From JAXGQE01 sp040766585 (GTDB lineage: Bacteria > Bacillota > SLNR01): 64,000 nt of DNA. This document shows, piece after piece, positions 15,936 through 25,338 of this stretch. The number at the start of each line of letters is the position of its first letter. Position 1 is the first letter of the stretch. The notes under the pieces were generated by a model. That model was not told the DNA's origin. It searched no databases and saw only the letters and a program-made list of their open reading frames with translations. The stretch spans positions 1 through 64,000 of the forward strand of contig JAXGQE010000007.1 of assembly GCA_040766585.1 (NCBI GenBank), written 5' to 3'. The translations under genes and the position numbers were made by a program.

Positions 15936-16705
15936 GCAGCAAAGAAGTGATACTTTCAATCGATAACCTTTCCAAACACTTTGGGGGTTTGAAAGCTGTG
16001 GATCAAGTCACATTCTCCATTCGTGATAATGAAATCTTTGGCCTGATCGGACCCAATGGTGCTGGGAAAACGACGGTATTCAATTTGCTAACAGGTATTT
16101 ACTCACCGACTTCAGGGCATATAGAATTTCAGTCAAAAAAAATCAGCGGCTTGAAGCCCTACGAGATAACCCGGCGGGGGATTGCACGGACGTTTCAAAA
16201 TATTCGTCTATTTGGCAGCATGTCAGTTACGGAAAATGTCAGTATTGCCCAACACTGCAGAACAAGGGCCGAAGTGATTGGCTCTATCATTAAACCGAAA
16301 TGGGTCAGGGAAGAGGAAAGACGAATCAAGGAAAAATCCCATTCGTTGCTGGAGTTTGTTGGCTTGCAAGATAAGCGGAATGAACTGGCTAGAAATCTTC
16401 CCTATGGAGAGCAAAGAAGATTGGAGATCGCTCGTGCTTTAGCTACAGATCCTTCTTTGGTTCTTTTAGATGAGCCCGCTGCAGGAATGAATCCACTGGA
16501 AACACTGACATTGATGTCGCTGATCTCCAAAATCAGAGAAACCGGACTCACTGTCTTGCTTATTGAGCATGATATGAAAGTAGTTATGGGAGTTTCCGAT
16601 CGTATTGCAGTTTTGGATTACGGCAAGAAAATTGCTGATGATATTCCTGAAAAGATTCGCACCGATGAAAAAGTAATTGAGGCCTATTTGGGAAAGGGGG
16701 CGTAA
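15932..16705 (+). CDS. livG: Branched-chain amino acid ABC ATPase LivG
   Basis: Predicted 257-residue ABC ATPase. Walker A is GPNGAGKTTVFN, the signature region is the LivG variant NLPYGEQRRLEIARAL, Walker B is LVLLDEPAAGMNP, and the switch His is in LLIEHDMKVVM. YGEQ instead of SGGQ in the signature is usual for LivG. It powers the LivHM channel together with LivF. The ATGA overlap with livM indicates translational coupling. Confidence 0.94.
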   Translation: MSSKEVILSIDNLSKHFGGLKAVDQVTFSIRDNEIFGLIGPNGAGKTTVFNLLTGIYSPTSGHIEFQSKKISGLKPYEITRRGIARTFQNIRLFGSMSVTENVSIAQHCRTRAEVIGSIIKPKWVREEERRIKEKSHSLLEFVGLQDKRNELARNLPYGEQRRLEIARALATDPSLVLLDEPAAGMNPLETLTLMSLISKIRETGLTVLLIEHDMKVVMGVSDRIAVLDYGKKIADDIPEKIRTDEKVIEAYLGKGA

Positions 16706-16706
16706 T

Positions 16707-17411
16707 ATGCTCACAGTTGATTCTGTAGTCAGTGCCTACGGTAGCATTCAAGCGCTGAAGGGCGTATCGCTTTCGGTGGATGAAGGAAAAATTGTTACAT
16801 TAATTGGTGCCAACGGAGCCGGTAAAACAACACTGCTCAAGACAATTTCAGGGTTGATCAAACCCGTTCTGGGTTCCATTCAGTTCGAGAACCGTGAAAT
16901 CTCGCGGTTCGAAGCCCATGATATCGTCAAACTTGGAATTTCTATGGTGCCTGAAGGTAGACGAGTTTTCCCTCGTATGACTGTATTGGAAAATTTGGAG
17001 ATGGGAGCCTACTTGGTCAAGAGTCGATCTCAATATCAGGAAAGTGTTGAAGAAGTTTTTCGTCTTTTCCCCATCTTGAAAGAGCGTATCCGACAAATTG
17101 CCGGAACGCTAAGCGGAGGGGAGCAGCAAATGCTGGCCATGGGTCGGGCACTCATGTCAAAGCCGCGGTTGCTGCTGCTGGATGAACCTTCTATGGGACT
17201 GGCCCCATTGATCGTGGAAGAGATATTCTCGATTATCCGAGACATAAATCAAAAAAAGACAACAATCCTTCTGGTGGAACAGAATGCCCATATGGCGTTA
17301 TCCATCGCAGATACAGGCTATGTTTTGGAAACAGGTCATGTGGTGCTGCAGGATTCTGCTCGATCACTCCTAGAGAATGATTTGGTAAAGAAAGCATACT
17401 TGGGAGACTGA
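16707..17411 (+). CDS. livF: Branched-chain amino acid ABC ATPase LivF
   Basis: Predicted 234-residue ABC ATPase. Walker A GANGAGKTTLLKTISG, signature TLSGGEQQMLAMGRAL, Walker B LLLLDEPSMGLAP and switch region LLVEQNAHMAL match LivF. ATG 16707 is 1 base after the livG stop, with AAAGGGGG upstream; an in-frame TTG at 16677 lies inside livG and is less likely. Last gene of the liv operon before a terminator. Confidence 0.94.
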   Translation: MLTVDSVVSAYGSIQALKGVSLSVDEGKIVTLIGANGAGKTTLLKTISGLIKPVLGSIQFENREISRFEAHDIVKLGISMVPEGRRVFPRMTVLENLEMGAYLVKSRSQYQESVEEVFRLFPILKERIRQIAGTLSGGEQQMLAMGRALMSKPRLLLLDEPSMGLAPLIVEEIFSIIRDINQKKTTILLVEQNAHMALSIADTGYVLETGHVVLQDSARSLLENDLVKKAYLGD

Positions 17412-17413
17412 TA

Positions 17414-17439
17414 GGCCGTCACGGAGACGGTCTTTTTTT
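17414..17439 (+). terminator. Terminator of the liv operon
   Basis: CCGTC/GACGG stem after the livF stop followed by seven T residues. The stem is short. Confidence 0.75.
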
Positions 17440-17481
17440 ATGATTCGTATTGCAATGATTCACAACAGCACACCGGGTACA

Positions 17482-17510
17482 TTGAAGTCACGGCCCCAGT
17501 GTGCTAAAAT
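17482..17510 (+). promoter_or_regulatory. Promoter of the bsh operon
   Basis: TTGAAG (17482-17487) and TAAAAT (17505-17510) with a 17-base spacer, about 37 bases before the bshC start. Confidence 0.6.
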
Positions 17511-17546
17511 GGAAAGCACGGGGAGTGAAGCAAAGGAGTGGATGAT

Positions 17547-19190
17547 GTGAAAAGCACATGCATCGAACATACGGATGAGTTCCTCTCAATCTATTTGAAT
17601 GACTATAATCGAATTGCAGAACACTATAGTTATGATTTCAAAAATCCCGCCACCATCAGGCAGCGTCTTCAGGACATCAAGGTTCAGGGAGATTTGGCTG
17701 TCTTTCGAAAGTCCGCAGAAATTCTGGAAAAATTCAACCGGCATTTGGGATGCAGTGAAAATACATTGGTGAGCCTGCGCAAACTAGCTTCCGGAGATGC
17801 CATCGCTGTTGTTACAGGTCAGCAAACAGGGATCATGACCGGCCCCTTATACACAATATACAAGATCGTTTCCGCAGTCCTTACAGCCCAGAAAATCTCT
17901 CATGATCACAATGTGCCAGCGGTTCCCATATTTTGGGCTGCCAGCGAGGATCATGATTTTGCTGAAATTGCGCCGCTCAATGTATACGACCCATCCAGTC
18001 ATGTCATTGACTGGGTATTGAAAAATCCCCTGCATGGGAGAGTATCCATTGGACATATCCCTTTGGATGAAAGAGCGGAGGACAGTATTCGTTTTTTTGC
18101 GGATACAGCCAAAGATTGTCCTGCGAAGAAGGACATACTTCACCTTCTGACCCGTACTTACCATGCTTCGCGTTCGATATCTGAGTGGTGTTCAATGCTG
18201 GTTACTGAATTATTTCAAGATTACGGCCTGATTGTGGTCGATTCGATGGATCCCGAGCTTCGCCGTTTATCCGTCAGCGTTTTTCAGGATGCTTTGCTCA
18301 ACGCAGACAGAATCTATGATTCCATCGAATCTATGACGAAACGTCTCAGTGAAAAAGGTCTTAAGACCCAGCTAGCTGTTGATCGCAGTGTGCTCCCATT
18401 TTTCCACAATACCCAGCAAGGGAGGTTTCAGATCCATCGACTACCCAATGATCAGTACCAGGTAGATGAACTGGACGGCCGATCATTTGCTCAAAATGAG
18501 CTGATGGAGATGATTCAGCTGCATCCAGAACAATTTAGCCCCAATGTTGTACTGCGTCCGATCATTCAGGATCACTTGTTCCCCACAGCTGTTTATGTGG
18601 CGGGGCCTGGTGAACTCGCCTACTATGCTCAGCTTAAAGAGGTCTACCCGATATTCCACAAGAAGATGCCCGTTATTCAACCGCGAATCAGCGCAACGAT
18701 CATAACTCCGGATATTCATGATGGAATTGAGGCATTGAACATTTCTATCCCTCATATGATGACCGTGCCGGATCATGAAATGAAACGTTTACTGGAAGAT
18801 AAAGAACCATTTTCAATTACAGCGCGCTTTGAATCTGTTCGAAAGGATATTAAAGAACAATACAAAGATCTCATAGAAGACTTGACGATCATTGATACAG
18901 ATCTAGATAAGATTTCACAAGGCAATTTGGGACGAATTATGTTTCAATTGGATTATCTGGAAAAGAAAGCGTGGCAAAAACTAAGAAAGAAAGAAAAGGA
19001 AATGGTCCAATCTTTCCATACAATTCGAGAGTTTCTGCACCCTCGGGGCAAATTGCAGGAAAGGATCATCAATGTATTTTCACTGCTTTGCATGGTTGAA
19101 ACAGATCTGATTCAGCAAATGATGAAACTGGATCCTTACGCTGTGGACTGCCACTATATTATGGACTTAGGGGATGATGATCATCGATAG
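17547..19190 (+). CDS. bshC: Putative cysteine ligase BshC of bacillithiol synthesis
   Basis: Predicted 547-residue protein of the BshC/YllA family, which adds cysteine to glucosaminyl-malate in the last step of bacillithiol synthesis. Conserved stretches include AVVTGQQTGIMTGPLYTIYK, PVFWAASEDHDF-like VPIFWAASEDHDFAEI and FPTAVYVAGPGELAYYAQL. The charged C-terminal third is predicted coiled coil, as in the family. The start is GTG 17547, 8 bases after AAAGGAG; GTG 17538 overlaps that site. bshB and bshA follow with overlaps, making a full pathway operon, which strongly supports the assignment. Confidence 0.93.
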   Translation: MKSTCIEHTDEFLSIYLNDYNRIAEHYSYDFKNPATIRQRLQDIKVQGDLAVFRKSAEILEKFNRHLGCSENTLVSLRKLASGDAIAVVTGQQTGIMTGPLYTIYKIVSAVLTAQKISHDHNVPAVPIFWAASEDHDFAEIAPLNVYDPSSHVIDWVLKNPLHGRVSIGHIPLDERAEDSIRFFADTAKDCPAKKDILHLLTRTYHASRSISEWCSMLVTELFQDYGLIVVDSMDPELRRLSVSVFQDALLNADRIYDSIESMTKRLSEKGLKTQLAVDRSVLPFFHNTQQGRFQIHRLPNDQYQVDELDGRSFAQNELMEMIQLHPEQFSPNVVLRPIIQDHLFPTAVYVAGPGELAYYAQLKEVYPIFHKKMPVIQPRISATIITPDIHDGIEALNISIPHMMTVPDHEMKRLLEDKEPFSITARFESVRKDIKEQYKDLIEDLTIIDTDLDKISQGNLGRIMFQLDYLEKKAWQKLRKKEKEMVQSFHTIREFLHPRGKLQERIINVFSLLCMVETDLIQQMMKLDPYAVDCHYIMDLGDDDHR

Positions 19191-19863
19191 CAAACTGGAC
19201 ATTTTAGCATTCGGAGCTCATCCGGATGACGTTGAAATTGGTGCAGGAGGGTTTATTGCCAAAGAGTGTGCCCTGGGATACAAGGTCGGAATTGTTGATC
19301 TGACAAGGGGTGACATGTCAACACGCGGTACTGTTGAAGAACGCGCCCACGAATCAGATGCAGCCAGCGCAGTTTTGGGACTAACATTCCGGGCCAATCT
19401 GGGAATGAAGGATCGCCACATTCAAATTTCCGAAGAATTCATGGATCCGGTGGTTCGCCTCATGAGACTGCACAAGCCGAATATTGTTTTGGCTCCCTAT
19501 TGGCTGGATCGCCATCCAGACCATATGAGATGCAGTGAATTAATCACCGAATCCCATTTCAACAGTGGGCTCCGGAAGTTTTTGCCCGAAATTGAAGCTT
19601 TCAGACCGTCCTTTCTTTTCTATTACTATATTAATAAAGCAGAAAACCCCGCATTTATATGTGATGTATCGGACTACTATGAAATTAAAAAGGCATCGGT
19701 GCTAGCTCACGAATCACAATTTCTGGGTAGCTTTCCATATAGTCTGGAAAGCAGAGACCGATATTTTGGCGCACAGATTCGTAAGCAGTTTGGAGAAGGG
19801 TTCGCCTCAAAAAATGTGCTGCCGATCCCAGACCCAGCTGCATTATGGGGGAGTACGGTATGA
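19177..19863 (+). CDS. bshB1: Bacillithiol deacetylase BshB
   Basis: Predicted 228-residue zinc-dependent deacetylase of the LmbE/PIG-L family that removes the acetyl group from GlcNAc-malate. The zinc motif AHPDDVEIGAGG is near the N-terminus and HPDH occurs about 100 residues later. The length and the bsh context favour BshB1 over other LmbE proteins. It overlaps the end of bshC; ATG 19174 or 19177 could be used. It shares ATGA with bshA at its end. Confidence 0.92.
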   Translation: MIIDSKLDILAFGAHPDDVEIGAGGFIAKECALGYKVGIVDLTRGDMSTRGTVEERAHESDAASAVLGLTFRANLGMKDRHIQISEEFMDPVVRLMRLHKPNIVLAPYWLDRHPDHMRCSELITESHFNSGLRKFLPEIEAFRPSFLFYYYINKAENPAFICDVSDYYEIKKASVLAHESQFLGSFPYSLESRDRYFGAQIRKQFGEGFASKNVLPIPDPAALWGSTV

Positions 19864-20987
19864 AAATAGCCATCGTATGTTACCCATCGTATGGGGGAAG
19901 CGGAGTCATCGCTACTGAATTGGGTAAGCAAATGGCATTTCGCGGACACGAGGTTCATTTTATCAGTTATGAACGGCCATTTAAGCTGGACTTATTTCAT
20001 GAAAACATCTACTTTCATGAAGTTGAAATTCTCGAGTACCCGCTTTTCAAATTTCCACCATACTGCATAGCCTTGGCAAGCAAAATCGTCGAGATTGCCC
20101 ACTGTGCCGGTTTGGATCTGGTTCATGCTCATTATGCAATACCCCATGCAGTCAGCGCATTCCTTGCGCGAGAGATGCTGAAGGAGAAGCAGGTTCCATT
20201 TATTACAACACTTCATGGAACGGATATCACTTTAGTGGGAGCTGAAAAACAGTTCTATGACGTGACGCGCTTCAGCATCGAGCAAAGCGATGGTGTCACT
20301 GCCGTCTCCAACAGTCTTCGCCAAGAAACTGAAGATGTTTTTCAGATTACACGCCCCATCCGGACCATATACAACTTCGTGGATACAGAATATTTCGTCC
20401 GGAAAATGAACCGGACACTGCGAAGAAGATACGCACACGACAATGAAAGAATCCTTATCCACATTTCAAATTTTCGCGCCGTCAAACGCATCGAGGATCT
20501 GTGCCGCATCTACGATGCTGTCAATTCGGTGGTTCCCTCCAAACTGCTTTTGGTGGGTGACGGTCCAGATATTGCCACTGCCAAGAAATATGCCGACGAT
20601 CACAAACTGCAGGATAGAATCTTGTTTTTGGGAAAGCAAGAACGAGTGGTTGAGCTTCTTTCTATCGCTGATTTGTTTTTGCTTCCGTCTGAAAAAGAAA
20701 GCTTTGGCTTAGTTGCCTTAGAAGCCATGTCATGCGAGGTTCCGGTAATTGCATCTCGGACCGGTGGAATTCCTGAAGTTGTGGATCATGGAAAGAGTGG
20801 ATTTTTATCAGAAATCGGAGATGTCCACAGCATGGCCGATCACGCCATACGACTCTTGCAAGATAACAACTTGCGAGAAGTGATGGCAAAGCAAGCAAGA
20901 GCCAAAGCTGTTTCATCGTTTTCTCAAGAGAAAATAATCACTGAGTATGAGCAATACTACCGTGATATTTTAGCAAAGAACCAATAA
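19860..20987 (+). CDS. bshA: Bacillithiol glycosyltransferase BshA
   Basis: Predicted 375-residue GT4 glycosyltransferase that joins N-acetylglucosamine from UDP-GlcNAc to L-malate, the first step of bacillithiol synthesis. The N-terminal MKIAIVCYPSYGGSGVIATE is characteristic, as are HAHYAIPHAVSAFLA, TTLHGTDITLVG and the donor site EKESFGLVALEAMSCEVPVI. ATG 19860 with GGGGGAG upstream is preferred over in-frame ATG 19845. Last gene of the operon; the pathway enzymes are present in reverse order of the reaction sequence. Confidence 0.93.
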   Translation: MKIAIVCYPSYGGSGVIATELGKQMAFRGHEVHFISYERPFKLDLFHENIYFHEVEILEYPLFKFPPYCIALASKIVEIAHCAGLDLVHAHYAIPHAVSAFLAREMLKEKQVPFITTLHGTDITLVGAEKQFYDVTRFSIEQSDGVTAVSNSLRQETEDVFQITRPIRTIYNFVDTEYFVRKMNRTLRRRYAHDNERILIHISNFRAVKRIEDLCRIYDAVNSVVPSKLLLVGDGPDIATAKKYADDHKLQDRILFLGKQERVVELLSIADLFLLPSEKESFGLVALEAMSCEVPVIASRTGGIPEVVDHGKSGFLSEIGDVHSMADHAIRLLQDNNLREVMAKQARAKAVSSFSQEKIITEYEQYYRDILAKNQ

Positions 20988-20993
20988 TCTTTC

Positions 20994-21023
20994 TTTACAT
21001 GGTGAATTGACTTAAGTTATAAT
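20994..21023 (+). promoter_or_regulatory. Promoter of typA
   Basis: TTTACA (20994-20999) and consensus TATAAT (21018-21023) with an 18-base spacer, about 70 bases before the typA start. Confidence 0.6.
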
Positions 21024-21094
21024 AAATCGTGGTTCGACCGACAACAGGTGCCGTGCATCTGTTTTCATTTTACGCCACAGAGAGGTTCGATAGT

Positions 21095-22915
21095 ATGTGT
21101 ACAGATCATAAAATCAGAAACATAGCCATCATAGCCCATGTTGACCACGGGAAGACCACTCTGGTGGATAGTATGCTTAAGCAGAGCGGTGTATTTCGTG
21201 AAAATGAAGCTGTCAATGAACGGGTGATGGATTCCTTTGATTTGGAACGAGAGCGTGGAATCACCATTTTGGCGAAGAACACAGCCATATTTTACCATGG
21301 CGTCAAGATAAATATTGTAGACACTCCGGGTCATGCTGATTTTGGTGGTGAGGTAGAGCGTGTTTTGAATATGGTCGATGGTGTACTTCTGATTGTGGAT
21401 GCGTTTGAAGGCCCCATGCCGCAAACAAAGTTTGTATTGAAAAAAGCTTTGTCACTGCGACTGAAGCCTGTGGTTGTTATCAATAAAATTGACAGACAGG
21501 ACGCCCGGCCAGAAGAAGTACTGGATGAAATCATTGACCTTTTTATAGAACTAGAAGCCACCGATGAGCAGTTGGAATTCCCTGTACTTTATGCATCAGC
21601 CAGAAATGGAACTGCTTCTGACAACGCCAATGAATCAGGAAAAGATATTCGTCCTCTCTTTGATGCCATACTTTATCATGTACCTTCGCCTGGCGGATCG
21701 GAAGATGAACCGCTTCAGATGCAGGTTACTACTTTGGATTACAGCGAATATGTGGGTAGGATTGCCATCGGTAGAATCTCCCATGGGTACCTCTACATCG
21801 GTCAGGATATTGCCATCCACCGCAGCAGCGGGATAAGAGAAGTTGGGAAAATTACCAATCTCTTTACCTATGGTGGTCTGAAGCGACAACCTATCAGCAA
21901 AGCATCCACGGGTGATATTGTCGCCATTTCAGGATTGGGTGCGGTACAGATCGGAGACATTCTAACAGATCCCGACAGCTCAGCAACTTTGCCTGTACTG
22001 AGAGTAGATGAACCGACTTTGTCCATGATGTTTATGGTAAATGACAGCCCCTTCGCCGGTAGAGAGGGGAAGTATTTGACTTCAAGGCATCTGAGAGATC
22101 GATTGTTCAGAGAGACTGAAGCCAATATCAGCCTGAGAGTGGCAGAAACCGATAGTCCGGATTCCTACAATGTTTCCGGACGGGGAGAGCTTCATCTGGC
22201 AATCTTGATTGAGACGATGCGTCGGGAAGGATATGAGTTCCAGGTCTCAAAACCTGAAGTTATAATGCACGAAGATGAGGGGATACGAACCGAGCCTTAT
22301 GAACGTCTTGTTCTTGATGTCCCGGAAGACAATGTAGGTGCCGTGATGGAAAGGATGGGTGAAAGAAAAGGGGAAATGACCGGCATGACCCATCCGGCAG
22401 CTGGCACAGTGCGAATTGAGTTCTCCGTGACAACCCGTAATCTGATTGGGTTTCGTTCAGAATTCCTTACCGTGACCAAAGGCTACGGTGTTATGAGTCA
22501 TGTATTTGATGGGTATGGTCCGGAGCTGCTGGAGACCAAAGGACGTCGCTCCGGGGTCCTAATAGCTTCAGAAAGTGGTACTTCAACCACATTTGCCATC
22601 CATAACATCCAGGAAAGGGGAATACTTTTCATTGCTCCTGGAACTCCGGTTTATGAGGGGATGATTGTTGGAGAAAACAGCCGCCCCGATGATATGGAAG
22701 TCAATGTATGCAAAAAAAAGCATGTAACCAATTTGAGATCCAGTACTGCAGAAGAGGCTCTTCGATTGGACTCTCCGAGAATAATGAGTCTGGAACAATG
22801 CATGGAGTATATACAAGATGACGAATTGGTCGAGATTACGCCCAACAGTATCCGTATTCGAAAGAAGAAATTGTCCAAACACGATCGGGTTAAGGATAAA
22901 AAGAATCGAGCCTGA
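21095..22915 (+). CDS. typA: Ribosome-associated GTPase TypA/BipA
   Basis: Predicted 606-residue translational GTPase. G1 is IAHVDHGKTTLVDSML, the switch I region has ERERGITI, G3 is DTPGHADFGGEVER and G4 is VINKIDR. EF-G-like domains II, III and V follow, and the C-terminal domain contains GRGELHLAILIETMRREGYE, typical of BipA. It acts on the ribosome in stress and cold adaptation and in 50S assembly. ATG 21095 gives the normal family N-terminus; the frame opens upstream at GTG 21029 without family similarity. A terminator follows. Confidence 0.95.
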   Translation: MCTDHKIRNIAIIAHVDHGKTTLVDSMLKQSGVFRENEAVNERVMDSFDLERERGITILAKNTAIFYHGVKINIVDTPGHADFGGEVERVLNMVDGVLLIVDAFEGPMPQTKFVLKKALSLRLKPVVVINKIDRQDARPEEVLDEIIDLFIELEATDEQLEFPVLYASARNGTASDNANESGKDIRPLFDAILYHVPSPGGSEDEPLQMQVTTLDYSEYVGRIAIGRISHGYLYIGQDIAIHRSSGIREVGKITNLFTYGGLKRQPISKASTGDIVAISGLGAVQIGDILTDPDSSATLPVLRVDEPTLSMMFMVNDSPFAGREGKYLTSRHLRDRLFRETEANISLRVAETDSPDSYNVSGRGELHLAILIETMRREGYEFQVSKPEVIMHEDEGIRTEPYERLVLDVPEDNVGAVMERMGERKGEMTGMTHPAAGTVRIEFSVTTRNLIGFRSEFLTVTKGYGVMSHVFDGYGPELLETKGRRSGVLIASESGTSTTFAIHNIQERGILFIAPGTPVYEGMIVGENSRPDDMEVNVCKKKHVTNLRSSTAEEALRLDSPRIMSLEQCMEYIQDDELVEITPNSIRIRKKKLSKHDRVKDKKNRA

Positions 22916-22991
22916 AGATCATTTTTACAATGAAAATATTCGTCTTATGAAGGAAATGAATCATGGATACAGAATAAAGACATGTGTTTGA

Positions 22992-23026
22992 TCCAGCCGC
23001 CGTCGGCAGCTGGGGTTTCTTTTTGT
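22992..23026 (+). terminator. Terminator after typA
   Basis: CCAGC-c-GCCG-t-CGGC-a-GCTGG makes a compact hairpin, followed by GGTTTCTTTTT. Confidence 0.85.
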
Positions 23027-23053
23027 TAAATTCACCAGCAGGAGGGGACTTAC

Positions 23054-24382
23054 TTGACTGAAAGCAATATCAAATCAGCGGAAGAAAAGGATCTACCCGA
23101 ATCAGAAAGTATCGATGCGGCGGAATATCAGAAGAAAGTTCTAGAAAACTATAGATGGAATTTGCCAATTGGTATTGCCCATGGTGTAACACATTATGCG
23201 GCAATGGGTTTTTATTATCAGGCAACCGTTATGTCAAAGTTTATATTTGACCTTTCGGGCTCATCTGCACTGGTAGGTGTATTCAATTCACTCGGTTCAC
23301 TGGCACATCAGCTGCCGCAGCTGTTTGGCAGTGCTTTAGTCGAACATCTTCCCAGAAAGAAGAGAATGCTAATAATTTTTGGTCTCATTGCTAGGATCCC
23401 GTGGCTGCTTTTGTCGCTGGTGGTTCTAGCTGTGCCCAAACCGTTGGCGTTGCCTCTTTCCATTTTTCTTTATACCGCTGCCATGTCATTTTATGGTTTG
23501 TATATTTTGGTCTGGACTGATTTAATGGCCAAAGTGGTCCCATTGGAGTTTCGCGGAAACTACTTTGGTGTGCGCAATTTCCTTTCATCTCTGGCAACAG
23601 CCGGTGCAGGTATTGTTGCCGGGAAAATAATTCAGGCATATTTGTACCCGTGGGGATATACAATCAGTTTCTTTGTCGCCTTTGTCATCCACTTTATCGA
23701 CTTATGGATTCTTTCCAGAACCATTGAAGAACCATCCATAAAAGTGTCAAAGAAAGCTTCCATCGGAGAGAAGATTCGGGACATCCCAAAATATCTGAAG
23801 ATGGATCCCAACTTTGCCCGGTATTGCATTGCAAGGACGCTGGCGAGTTTTATTGTCGTCGGATTTCCTTTCTACATTCTTTTTGCTCAGGAAAAGCTGG
23901 CTTTGGATGCTCGTTCAGCGGCAGCTGCAGTCGGTACTTTCACTTTCGCACAGGTATTCTCCCGTGCCATTGGAAACCTAATCTGGGGTAAAGTATCCCA
24001 ACGTTCTGGTTACAAGGCGCCTCTGGAAATGGCATGTCTCATTATTGGAGCTGTTTCAGTGGTCAGCGCGTACATCAACTCGTATACTGGTTTCATTGTG
24101 GCTTTGCTGGTGGCAGGCGTTGGTTCTGCCGGTTTCTTCCTGTCTTCATTAAACATCCTGATGGAATTCGGCAAATCCCACCAGCGTACAACCTACATCG
24201 GCATAGCCAATGCGGTTGTTGGGTTGGGTGGATTTATCGCTCCGTTTCTGGCTGGAGTCGTGGCTCAGCAGTACTCGTACCCCCATGTATTCTGGATGAT
24301 AGGAATTATCTCCATTATTACCTATTTGCTATTTCGATTCTATGTGAAAGATCCCCGCCAGATTGAAGCGTACCGGGACTAG
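23054..24382 (+). CDS. MFS transporter
   Basis: Predicted 442-residue integral membrane protein with about twelve hydrophobic segments in two halves and a charged 35-residue N-terminal tail. The loop between segments 2 and 3 carries EHLPRKKRMLII, and the second half has RTLASFIVVGFPFYILF and GKVSQRSGYKAPLEMA, all fitting the major facilitator superfamily. It starts at TTG 23054 behind AGGAGGGG. It stands alone between terminator-bounded units. The substrate cannot be predicted; single MFS genes of this type are often drug or sugar exporters. Confidence 0.8.
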   Translation: MTESNIKSAEEKDLPESESIDAAEYQKKVLENYRWNLPIGIAHGVTHYAAMGFYYQATVMSKFIFDLSGSSALVGVFNSLGSLAHQLPQLFGSALVEHLPRKKRMLIIFGLIARIPWLLLSLVVLAVPKPLALPLSIFLYTAAMSFYGLYILVWTDLMAKVVPLEFRGNYFGVRNFLSSLATAGAGIVAGKIIQAYLYPWGYTISFFVAFVIHFIDLWILSRTIEEPSIKVSKKASIGEKIRDIPKYLKMDPNFARYCIARTLASFIVVGFPFYILFAQEKLALDARSAAAAVGTFTFAQVFSRAIGNLIWGKVSQRSGYKAPLEMACLIIGAVSVVSAYINSYTGFIVALLVAGVGSAGFFLSSLNILMEFGKSHQRTTYIGIANAVVGLGGFIAPFLAGVVAQQYSYPHVFWMIGIISIITYLLFRFYVKDPRQIEAYRD

Positions 24383-24503
24383 TCTGTCGGAGAAAAATGT
24401 CCGATTAAAAAGGAAAATGCCCAGTTGAACAGAAAGATTAATCAAACTAATCAATCTGCGTACCTGTTGCTGCAGTATATCCTATTTGAAAGAGGTGCTT
24501 TCG

Positions 24504-25325
24504 ATGAGCTTTAAGCTCGTTGCTTTCGACCTGGATGGCACGCTGTTGAATGAACATGCTGAAATTACAGAGAACACACGTATGGCAATTCAAAGGTTGG
24601 CTGACTGCGGTGTGACTGTAACCATTGCCACCGGCAGAGTATTCCAGTCCGCAGCCTACTTTGCCCATCTACTGGGGATCAATGTTCCTCTGATTACCTG
24701 TGATGGGGCTCTTGTGAAAGAATCAGACACCGGCTTCGAACACTATCATAAGAAGGTACGACTGGACCTGGCCAAAGAAATTGCGGACTATGGCAGTCGA
24801 TATGACATCTACCTGCGCTACTATATTGGGGATGTCATGTATGTAGATCGGAACTGGGATCATGCACAAATGATTTCGAAGAGACTGCGCATTCAAGCGG
24901 AAAAGGTAGATTCTCTCAAGGATTTTCTCAAAGAAGAACCTACCTTGATATCCATTACTGAACCGGCTGAAAAATTCAACACATATTTTCAACCGCTGTA
25001 CGACCATTTTCATGATCTATTAACCCTCACACGTTTTACTGCATCCGCCGGTGCCAGCGGGTTGGGCATAATTCACAAAGAGGCCAGCAAGGGGAAAGCA
25101 CTATCCGTGCTGGCAGATCATCTGGGTATAAAAAAAGAAGAAATTGTGGCCTTTGGAGATGATCTCAATGATATTGGTCTTTTTCAGGGGGCTGGATTCA
25201 AAGTGGCTATGGGCAATGCTGAACAAACCATTAAGGATCTTTCAGACCATATTTGCGGTTCGAATCGGGAGGATGGGGTGGCAAAAGCCATCGACGATCT
25301 AATCATTCCGAGTATAGTGAAATAA
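24504..25325 (+). CDS. Cof-type HAD hydrolase
   Basis: Predicted 273-residue phosphatase of the HAD superfamily, Cof (IIB) subfamily. Motif I is VAFDLDGTLLNE with the nucleophile Asp, motif II TIATGR, motif III Lys in ASKGKALSVLADHLG, and motif IV AFGDDLNDIGLF. Enzymes of this group dephosphorylate sugar phosphates, flavin precursors or nucleotides. ATG 24504 follows GAAAGAGGTG. It precedes ddl by 13 bases. Confidence 0.88.
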   Translation: MSFKLVAFDLDGTLLNEHAEITENTRMAIQRLADCGVTVTIATGRVFQSAAYFAHLLGINVPLITCDGALVKESDTGFEHYHKKVRLDLAKEIADYGSRYDIYLRYYIGDVMYVDRNWDHAQMISKRLRIQAEKVDSLKDFLKEEPTLISITEPAEKFNTYFQPLYDHFHDLLTLTRFTASAGASGLGIIHKEASKGKALSVLADHLGIKKEEIVAFGDDLNDIGLFQGAGFKVAMGNAEQTIKDLSDHICGSNREDGVAKAIDDLIIPSIVK

Positions 25326-25338
25326 CGGGGGGATGACG

